Source: an uncultured Paracoccaceae bacterium (GTDB lineage: Bacteria; Pseudomonadota; Alphaproteobacteria; Rhodobacterales; Rhodobacteraceae). Taken from it: 6,503 nucleotides of DNA. The position numbers were made by a program, and so were the translations under genes. Below are positions 1 to 5,335 of the stretch, one piece after another. Where the stretch lies: the NCBI GenBank assembly GCA_937900975.1, contig CALCPC010000388.1, forward strand, positions 1-6,503. Reading direction: 5' to 3'. Numbering within the stretch: position 1 is the first letter of the stretch; each line of letters starts with the position of its first letter. The notes beneath the pieces were generated by a model. The model had not been told where the DNA came from and searched no databases. It saw nothing but the letters and a program-made list of their open reading frames with translations.

Positions 1-434
1 ACGGCGTCGAGCCCCGCACGCGCCCGCAGCGCCAGCGCCGCGCCGCCGCTTTGCTCCGCAACCGCGATTGTCGCAACACAATGCGTGTGCAAGACAACCG
101 GCGCCCGAAGCGTCGCGTGAAGCCCGGTTTCAATGGATGGCCGCAAACCGCCCGGCGTCGGACCCGACCGTACAAAACGCATCGCGTCCGCAGCCTCGGG
201 CCGCCCGGCCCTTAGCGCCGCCGCGTATCCCGCCGCATCGACATCGACAAAGACATCGCGCGTCAAAGCGTCGGCCAGCCAGGTGCCGGAGGCTTTGACC
301 AGCATCGCGCCGCCGGCCTTGATCGAGGTGTTGCCCCCCGCCCCCTGGACCTGCAAGGGATCCTGGCCAAGCCGGGCCGAAACGGCGCAAAGATCGGCGA
401 AAGCGGCGGCGGTGCGCAGCCCCCCGCCGCTCAC
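1..434 (-). CDS. Class II aldolase/adducin family protein (second aldolase of the operon), 5' part only, cut by the window edge
   Basis: This reading frame runs off the left edge without a stop, and the 144 visible residues are the N-terminal part of a class II aldolase/adducin domain. Seen: a GAGGNTS loop at residues 31-37; a KASGTW stretch at 47-52, where the family binds the substrate phosphate; PSIET at 99-103, with Glu102 at the usual catalytic position; and HTH at 116-118, whose two histidines are family zinc ligands. The third zinc histidine would lie beyond the edge. The GAGGNTS...KASG...PSIET pattern resembles the RhaD-like N-terminal domain of longer aldolase proteins more than the short FucA type. 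The start is GTG at 434-432, overlapping the TGA of the GlpD gene by four bases (GTGA), with GGAG at 446-443 eight bases upstream. It probably cleaves or epimerises a phosphorylated ketose in the same pathway. Family assignment is firm; substrate, full length and any C-terminal fusion are unknown. Confidence 0.88.
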   Translation of the reverse strand, partial: MSGGGLRTAAAFADLCAVSARLGQDPLQVQGAGGNTSIKAGGAMLVKASGTWLADALTRDVFVDVDAAGYAAALRAGRPEAADAMRFVRSGPTPGGLRPSIETGLHATLRAPVVLHTHCVATIAVAEQSGGAALALRARAGLDA

Positions 435-1933
435 GCCGCCTGCTCCAGCGCCAGCCAATCGGCCAGCGCCGCCACCTCGGCTGGGCGCATCACCAGGCCG
501 AGCTTGGTGCGCCGTTGCAAGATATCCTCGGCGCTCTGCGCCCACTCCCGCTGCATCAGCCAGCGCACCTCCGCCTCGTAAAGCCCCGCGCCGAAATGCT
601 GGCCGAGCGCGCCGAGATCGCGCGCGCCCGCCAGCATATCCTCGGCCAGCGTCCCGTAAGCCTCGGCCAGACGCGCGGCCAGGGCCGGCGGCAGCCAGGG
701 CCGCGCGGCGGCAAAGCTTTGGGCGAAGCCCGCGAAATCGGCGCCGGGCATATCCCCGCCGGGCAGGGGCGTGGCCGAAGTCCAGGCCGCGGCCATCCCG
801 GGCAAATGCGGCGCCAGACGCTCCAACCCATGTTCGGCCAATTTGCGATAAGTCGTCAGCTTGCCGCCAAAGGCCGATAAAAGCGGCGCCCGCCCGTCCC
901 CGCCATCAAGCTCAAACGTATAGTCGCGCGTGACCGCCGACGCGCTTTTCGCGCTGTCATCGTCGAAAAGCGGCCGCACGCCGGCATAGGTCGACAGCAC
1001 ATCCTCAGGGCCAAGCGTCTGAGAGAAATAGCGGTTGAGGATGCCAAGAAGGTAGCCGATCTCTTCGCCGGTGCAGGCGACATCCTCGGGGCGGCCCTCA
1101 AACGGGATGTCGGTCGTGCCGACTAGCGCCAGATCGTCGAGATAGGGATTGACGAATATGATCCGCCGGTCGGTGTTTTGCAGGACATAGCCGTGATCGC
1201 CCTGCCACCACCGTTTCAGGATGATATGGCTGCCCTTCACCAGCCGGACATGATGGCGGGCGTTCAGACCCGCGACTTGGCCGATCACCTGCTCAACCCA
1301 GGGACCCGCGGTGTTGAAGATCGCGCGCGCCGTGACCGTCCGCTCCTGCCCGGTGCGGCTGTCGCGCAGAACGACACGCCAAAGCCCTTGCTCCCGCCGG
1401 GCCGAAACACACGCGGTGCGGGTCAGGATCTTGGCCCCCCGCGCCGCCGCATCGACCGCGTTCAGCACGACAAGGCGCGCGTCATCGCACCAAACGTCAT
1501 AATAGGCAAAGCCCTTGGCAAAGGCCGCGCGCAGCGGTGCGCCCTCTGCCGCCCGGCGCAAATCCAGCGCCTCGGTGGCCGGGATCCTTTTTCGGCCCCC
1601 CAGCGTGTCGTAGAGAAACAGCCCCAGCCGGATCAGCCACCGCGGCCGTTGCTCGGGACTGTGCGGCAAGACAAGGCGCAGGGGAGAGGCCAGCTGCGGC
1701 GCCGCGGCCAGCACCACCTCCCGCTCGATCAACGCCTCGCGCACCAGGCGAAACTCATAATACTCAAGATAGCGCAGCCCGCCATGGATGTATTTGCCAG
1801 AGCGTGAGGACGTGCCCTCGGCCAAATCATCCTTTTCGGCCAGGATCACCGACAGCCCGCGACCGGCGGCGTCGCGGGCGACGCCAGCCCCGTTGATGCC
1901 GCCACCGACGACAAGAAGGTCGACGGGCTCCAC
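431..1933 (-). CDS. glpD: FAD-dependent glycerol-3-phosphate dehydrogenase family protein (GlpD/EryB type)
   Basis: This 500-residue flavoenzyme aligns along its length with aerobic GlpD (E. coli GlpD is about 501 residues). The family oxidises sn-glycerol-3-phosphate to DHAP at the inner membrane face and passes electrons to ubiquinone; the EryB branch oxidises erythritol phosphate. Seen: the dinucleotide-binding loop GGGINGAG at 10-17 with Glu33 for the ribose; GTSSRSGKYIHGGLRYLE at 40-57; KGSHI at 233-237; GTTDIP at 272-277; YAGVRPL at 316-322, with the conserved active-site Arg320; GGKLTTYRKLAEH at 356-368; and a C-terminal DAO_C segment with AEDILQRRTKLG near 468-479. The start is GTG at 1933-1931, three bases after the aldolase stop, with a weak AAGG at 1945-1942. 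No glpK, glpF or glpR is visible, and the neighbours are an EryA-like kinase and aldolases. The true substrate may therefore be a longer polyol phosphate, so the symbol marks the family, not a proven reaction. Confidence 0.93.
   Translation of the reverse strand: MEPVDLLVVGGGINGAGVARDAAGRGLSVILAEKDDLAEGTSSRSGKYIHGGLRYLEYYEFRLVREALIEREVVLAAAPQLASPLRLVLPHSPEQRPRWLIRLGLFLYDTLGGRKRIPATEALDLRRAAEGAPLRAAFAKGFAYYDVWCDDARLVVLNAVDAAARGAKILTRTACVSARREQGLWRVVLRDSRTGQERTVTARAIFNTAGPWVEQVIGQVAGLNARHHVRLVKGSHIILKRWWQGDHGYVLQNTDRRIIFVNPYLDDLALVGTTDIPFEGRPEDVACTGEEIGYLLGILNRYFSQTLGPEDVLSTYAGVRPLFDDDSAKSASAVTRDYTFELDGGDGRAPLLSAFGGKLTTYRKLAEHGLERLAPHLPGMAAAWTSATPLPGGDMPGADFAGFAQSFAAARPWLPPALAARLAEAYGTLAEDMLAGARDLGALGQHFGAGLYEAEVRWLMQREWAQSAEDILQRRTKLGLVMRPAEVAALADWLALEQAA
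443..446 (-). promoter_or_regulatory. Ribosome binding site (GGAG) of the second class II aldolase
   Basis: GGAG lies eight bases before GTG 434-432, inside the last codons of the GlpD gene. It supports the GTG start that overlaps the GlpD stop. Confidence 0.6.
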
Positions 1934-1936
1934 CGA

Positions 1937-2734
1937 TCAGGCCTTTGCCGGGGTTTTCCGCGTGCGGGTGGTCTTGGCGGCAGTTTTGGGGGCGGCGGTT
2001 TTTGGAGTTGTGGACTTCGCGGCGGTGGCGCGCGCGGTGGCGGGCTTGCGGGTGGCGCGCTTTGCCGGGGCTTTTGCCGCTTTGTCCTGCAGACCGTAGC
2101 TGCCGAAGGCTTCGGCCGTCTCGGCGATCTCAGCGTCGCTAAGGATGACCGGGCCGCCGAGCAGCAGGGAATTATAGTATTGGCGGGCGATCGTCTCCAA
2201 TTCCACCGCCAGCCACATCGCCTTTTCCAAGGTCGGTCCGGGCGCGATCATGCCATGATTGGCCAGAAGACAGGCGGTCCGCCCCTCCAGCGCCTCAAGC
2301 GCCAACTCCGACAGCCGCGCCGAGCCAAAGCGCGCATAGCCCCCGCATTTCACCGTCGTCCCGCCAAAGGCCGCAATCATGTAGTGGCAGGCCGGGATCT
2401 CTTTTCGTGCGATGGCCAGCGTGGTGCAATAGGTCGGGTGGGCGTGGACGATGGCGCCGACCTCGGGCCGCGCACGCATGATGTCGAGGTGAAACCGCCA
2501 TTCGGTGGAGGGTTTCAGCGGCCCGTCCCAGGCGCCGTATTCCCCGTCCATTGGCATCGACGCAACCATCTCGGCCGTGCAGGCATCATAGGGCGTCGCC
2601 GACGGAGAAATCAGCATCGACCCCTCAAACCGCGCCGAGATATTGCCCGAAGTCCCCTGGTTCAATCCATTGGCGTTCATCATGCGGCAATGGTCGACAA
2701 TGCCCTGGCGGACGGCTTTTTCGGCTTGTTTCAT
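1937..2734 (-). CDS. Class II (FucA-like) ketose-1-phosphate aldolase with a basic histone-H1-like C-terminal tail
   Basis: Residues 1-217 form a complete zinc-dependent class II aldolase/adducin domain, the usual length for L-fuculose-1-phosphate aldolase. Seen: GTSGNIS at 27-33 and SPSATPYD at 43-50, which bind substrate phosphate in the family; STEWRFH at 76-82, with catalytic Glu78; HAH at 97-99; and NHG at 159-161, giving zinc ligands His97, His99 and His160. Known members split a ketose-1-phosphate into DHAP and an aldehyde; the substrate here is not readable. From about residue 218 to 265 the protein carries an extra low-complexity tail of Ala, Lys, Thr, Arg and Pro with no acidic residue (separate entry). 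The ATG at 2734-2732 is well supported: TGAGGA overlaps the upstream stop and sits five or six bases before the start, and the gap to the dehydrogenase gene is seven bases. The GlpD gene starts three bases downstream. Aldolase family is near certain; the tail's role is unknown. Confidence 0.93.
   Translation of the reverse strand: MKQAEKAVRQGIVDHCRMMNANGLNQGTSGNISARFEGSMLISPSATPYDACTAEMVASMPMDGEYGAWDGPLKPSTEWRFHLDIMRARPEVGAIVHAHPTYCTTLAIARKEIPACHYMIAAFGGTTVKCGGYARFGSARLSELALEALEGRTACLLANHGMIAPGPTLEKAMWLAVELETIARQYYNSLLLGGPVILSDAEIAETAEAFGSYGLQDKAAKAPAKRATRKPATARATAAKSTTPKTAAPKTAAKTTRTRKTPAKA
1940..2083 (-). other. Lysine/alanine/threonine-rich, histone-H1-like tail of the FucA-like aldolase
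   Basis: These are codons 218-265 of the aldolase. The 48 residues contain about 10 Lys and 5 Arg and no Asp or Glu; most of the rest is Ala, Thr and Pro. Motifs such as KTAAPKTAAK and TPAKA are typical of bacterial histone-H1-like and other disordered nucleic-acid-binding tails. On the plus strand the stretch is strikingly poor in A and rich in G and T. The reading frame stays open into the tail and ends at TGA 1939-1937, three bases before the next start, so the tail is part of the gene. Its function is unknown: DNA, RNA or membrane binding, or a neutral extension, are all possible. Confidence 0.85.
1973..2002 (-). repeat. Imperfect 15-base tandem repeat inside the aldolase tail
   Basis: Two adjacent 15-base units, 2002-1988 and 1987-1973 on the minus strand, encode KTAAP and KTAAK. 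They match at 11 of 15 bases. This suggests the basic tail grew partly by short duplication or slippage. Confidence 0.55.
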
Positions 2735-2738
2735 GGGA

Positions 2739-2744
2739 TCCTCA
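2739..2744 (-). promoter_or_regulatory. Ribosome binding site (TGAGGA) of the FucA-like aldolase, overlapping the dehydrogenase stop
   Basis: The TGA stop of the hydroxyacid dehydrogenase (2744-2742) is itself the first part of a TGAGGA Shine-Dalgarno element placed just before ATG 2734-2732. Terminating ribosomes would sit directly on the site, so re-initiation is likely. Confidence 0.7.
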
Positions 2745-3782
2745 GCAGGGGTTGAGCGGGGGTTCCCCCGCGATCCAGCGACGCACCTCCTCAGCGGCCT
2801 TGGCCGCGGCGATGCGCACGGTTTTCAAAGATGCCCCAGCAATATGTGGGGTCAACGTCACATTCGGCAGTTTCAAAAGCGGCCAGTCCGGCGGGACCGG
2901 CTCAATCGAGAAGGTTTCTAGCATCGCGCCCCTTAACGCGCCGTTTTGCAAGGCGGCAGTCAAGGCGTCATAATCGACCAAGGGCCCCCGGGCGGTGTTG
3001 ACCAGAATGGCGCTGGGCTTCATGGCGGCCAGTGCGTCGGCGTCGATCATGCCGCGCGTCTCCTCCGTCACCCGGGGGTGCGGCCTGACGACGTCGCTGT
3101 CGGCCAACAGCTGGGCGAGGCCGGTCAACGCAACCCCCGCCGCGGCATCCTCGGGATCCAGTTGCACATAAGGGTCGCTGACCAGGACGCGGCAGCCGAA
3201 GACGCGCAACAGCCGAACGACCCGGGCCCCGACAGCGCCGTAGCCGATCACGCCCACAGTCATGTCCGACAGCTCATCCCCCGTCACATCCGCCCGATAA
3301 AGATCGCCGCGATAGATCCCCTGGCGAAGCGCGTCGTGGCCCTTGGTGATGTTGCGCGTCTCGGCGATGATCGCGCCGATGGTGAATTCCGCCACCGCCG
3401 AGGCGTTGCGCCCGGGCGTGTTGACTACCGTAACGCCTGCCTTCCGCGCCGCCCCCATGTCGATGTTGACAGGCCCCCCGCGCGAGACGGCGACCAACTG
3501 CAGCGCAGGCAATTCGGCCAGCATCGCCGCCGACAGCGGCGCCAGATGCGTCACCAGCACTGGCGCCCGGCCAAGATGGCCGATCACCGTCTCGGGTGTT
3601 CCCATATACTCCTTTAGCCCATCCATCCCGGGCACGGCATAGCCATGCTCCATCGGCTCATCGGGCCAGGGCAGGTCCAGCTTTCGGCACGCGACGCCCG
3701 TGCCGCACGCCTCATGCAGCGCCGCTTCGAACATGTCCGACACCATGAACCGGTCGCCGATGATCGCCACCTCAACGCTCAT
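2742..3782 (-). CDS. D-isomer-specific 2-hydroxyacid dehydrogenase (NAD-binding; phosphoglycerate/glyoxylate reductase-like)
   Basis: This 346-residue protein belongs to the D-2-hydroxyacid dehydrogenase family, which interconverts 2-keto and D-2-hydroxy acids with NAD(P)H in the cytoplasm. Seen: the Rossmann loop GYGAVG at 180-185 with Asp203 following the second strand, which favours NAD over NADP; NTARGPLVD at 262-270 with catalytic Arg265; SIEP at 292-295 with Glu294; and TPHIAGAS at 311-318 with His313. The Arg/Glu/His triad is complete. The N-terminal 100 residues hold the family's substrate-binding half. Odd points are LETF at 288-291, where most relatives have LDVF, and VVRPHPR at 231-237, where VVSLHxR is usual. 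The start is ATG at 3782-3780, overlapping the kinase TGA (ATGA), with GGGGGA at 3792-3787 as a modest ribosome site. In context it may handle a 2-keto acid or glyoxylate-type product of the pathway, or oxidise a sugar acid; the substrate is unknown. Confidence 0.92.
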   Translation of the reverse strand: MSVEVAIIGDRFMVSDMFEAALHEACGTGVACRKLDLPWPDEPMEHGYAVPGMDGLKEYMGTPETVIGHLGRAPVLVTHLAPLSAAMLAELPALQLVAVSRGGPVNIDMGAARKAGVTVVNTPGRNASAVAEFTIGAIIAETRNITKGHDALRQGIYRGDLYRADVTGDELSDMTVGVIGYGAVGARVVRLLRVFGCRVLVSDPYVQLDPEDAAAGVALTGLAQLLADSDVVRPHPRVTEETRGMIDADALAAMKPSAILVNTARGPLVDYDALTAALQNGALRGAMLETFSIEPVPPDWPLLKLPNVTLTPHIAGASLKTVRIAAAKAAEEVRRWIAGEPPLNPC

Positions 3783-5335
3783 GCCGTCCCCCGCAGCGCG
3801 GTTTGCGCCTGCCAGATCGGGGGCAGCGCCGTGCGCGTCGCCCGATAGGCGTCAAAAAGCGCGTCGTAAAGCGGGGCAAGCGCGGGGTCCGGTGCCTCCA
3901 CCGGGCCAAGCAGCGGCAGGATCCAAGCCTCCGTCGCCGCATCGATGTCGCGGAAAAGCCCCTGTTGCACCGCCGCCATCATGCAGGCCCCCGCGGCGCC
4001 AGCCTCGCCTTGCGTCACTGTGCGCACAGGACTGCCGAGACCGGCCGCCAAAAGCTTGCGCAACGCGCCGCTTTGCGCGGCACCGCCGGCGATGCGGATC
4101 TCGCTTGGGACCGGGCCCATCGCGGCGTAGCAATCGCGCGCGGCCAGCACCAGCCCGTCATAGACGCTGCGCACGATGTCGAACCAGCCGACCGTCTGGT
4201 CAAGCCCCGTCAGGCTGGCCCGCGCCCGCGGCTCCACAAAGGGCCCACGCTCCCCCGCGACGGAGATATAAGGATGATAAAGCGCGGCGCCGGGACGCGC
4301 CGCCAAGACACGCGCATCAAGCCCGTCGAAAAGATCGCCCGCGCTGCGCGCGACGCCATTGGCCGCCAAGATCTCTTGCGCCAGGCCCAGCACCCAGTCG
4401 ATGTTCAGCGTCGCGGCCATATTGGTCTGCCTCTGCGCAAAGGCCGTGCCGGGAAACGGCATCGTATAGCCCGATTGCCCAGCGTTCAGCGCCACCGCCC
4501 CGGCATCGGGGACAAAGCGCATGTGCATGCCGGTGGACCCAAGGATCGTGACGCCGGGCGCGGTTTTGCGGTCGAACATGCCGGCACCCATCGCGGTGCA
4601 CATCACATCAAGCTGGCCGAGGCACACCGGCAAGCCCGCCGGCAGACCCGTCGCCGCCGCGGCCTGAGCCGTTAGGGGATGCGCCTCGGCCGCGCCATCG
4701 ACGATGGGCGGCAGAAGCCCTTGCACATCCTCAAGATCGAGCGCGGCGAACACCGCATCGGAATAGGCGCGGGTGCGGAAATCGCCGAAGATGCCGGCGC
4801 CCTCGGTCGGGTCGGTCGCCCGCACGCCGGTCAGTTGCAGGTAAAGCCAATCCTTGCAGTGGAACGCGGTTGCAGCGGTTTGCAAAAGCGCCGGCGCGTG
4901 GGTTTTCATCCAGACCAGATGCGTGCGCATCTGACAGGCATTCAGGCCCGTACCGGTGGCGTTGTAAACCGCCGCCATCGCCGGGGAGGCGGCCAGGCTT
5001 TCGGCCGGCGCCGCCGTGCGCGCGTCAAGCCAAAGCCACCCTTTGTGCACCGGCCGGCCATCGGCGTCGACAAGCCAGGTGCCGTCGCCCTGCGCCGTGA
5101 CTGCCAGCGCCAGAACCCGCTCCGCCAGCCCCTCGACCACCGCGGCCAAGTCGCGCAACACACCGGCGGTCCGGGTCCAGGTTGCGTCCATGTCTTGCTC
5201 GACCCCGCCACCGGGCAAGGTGTCATAGCTGTTGCGCGTGCTTGCGATCCCCACTTGGCGACCGGCCAGATTGAAGGCCACGGCCTTGATGACCGAGGTG
5301 CCCGCGTCGATCCCGATAAGAAGATCCCGGCTCAC
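3779..5335 (-). CDS. FGGY-family carbohydrate kinase, erythritol-kinase (EryA)-like
   Basis: A complete 518-residue FGGY kinase, close to the length of EryA and other polyol kinases. It would phosphorylate a terminal hydroxyl of a sugar or polyol with ATP in the cytoplasm. Seen: the N-terminal phosphate loop GIDAGTSVIKA at 8-18; WLWLDAR at 100-106; LGQLDVMCTAMG at 239-250, with Asp243 at the expected catalytic-base position; GSTGMHM at 266-272; and GGAAQS at 417-422, the adenosine-binding motif of the second domain. The segments CKDWLYLQLTGVRATDP at 160-176 and YHPYISVAGERGPFV at 353-367 resemble, from memory, EryA of Brucella and rhizobia more than glycerol or xylulose kinases. The start is GTG at 5335-5333, overlapping the ATPase stop (GTGA), with GGAG at 5346-5343 seven bases upstream. 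No eryC or eryD is visible, so erythritol is only one candidate; threitol, a pentitol or a branched polyol are alternatives. Confidence 0.92.
   Translation of the reverse strand: MSRDLLIGIDAGTSVIKAVAFNLAGRQVGIASTRNSYDTLPGGGVEQDMDATWTRTAGVLRDLAAVVEGLAERVLALAVTAQGDGTWLVDADGRPVHKGWLWLDARTAAPAESLAASPAMAAVYNATGTGLNACQMRTHLVWMKTHAPALLQTAATAFHCKDWLYLQLTGVRATDPTEGAGIFGDFRTRAYSDAVFAALDLEDVQGLLPPIVDGAAEAHPLTAQAAAATGLPAGLPVCLGQLDVMCTAMGAGMFDRKTAPGVTILGSTGMHMRFVPDAGAVALNAGQSGYTMPFPGTAFAQRQTNMAATLNIDWVLGLAQEILAANGVARSAGDLFDGLDARVLAARPGAALYHPYISVAGERGPFVEPRARASLTGLDQTVGWFDIVRSVYDGLVLAARDCYAAMGPVPSEIRIAGGAAQSGALRKLLAAGLGSPVRTVTQGEAGAAGACMMAAVQQGLFRDIDAATEAWILPLLGPVEAPDPALAPLYDALFDAYRATRTALPPIWQAQTALRGTA

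Noticed and set aside
130..390. A minus-strand 86-codon frame inside the left-edge region
   Set aside because: It is out of frame with the class II aldolase, which has family motifs and a coupled start; the 86-codon product has low-complexity Arg/Gly-rich composition.
133..933. A 266-codon plus-strand open frame covering the end of the GlpD gene and the second aldolase
   Set aside because: It is Arg/Pro/Ala-rich with no recognisable motif and lies antisense to two frames with clear conserved domains; long antisense frames are expected at this G+C.
1940..2083. The basic tail as a separate small histone-like gene or as a frameshift product
   Set aside because: No independent start or ribosome site precedes it, and the aldolase frame is continuous into it without a shift, ending just before the next gene.
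2946..3617. A 223-codon plus-strand frame opposite the hydroxyacid dehydrogenase
   Set aside because: Antisense shadow: no motifs or coupled neighbours, and the complementary strand holds the catalytic triad and Rossmann loop.
3700..4551. A 283-codon plus-strand frame opposite the FGGY kinase
   Set aside because: Its product is Arg/Pro/Ala-rich without domains, while the opposite strand encodes a complete kinase with all motifs.
3779..5335. Naming the kinase glycerol kinase (GlpK) because a GlpD homologue is nearby
   Set aside because: The remembered segments at residues 160-176 and 353-367 match EryA-like kinases better, and the two aldolases do not fit a glycerol operon.
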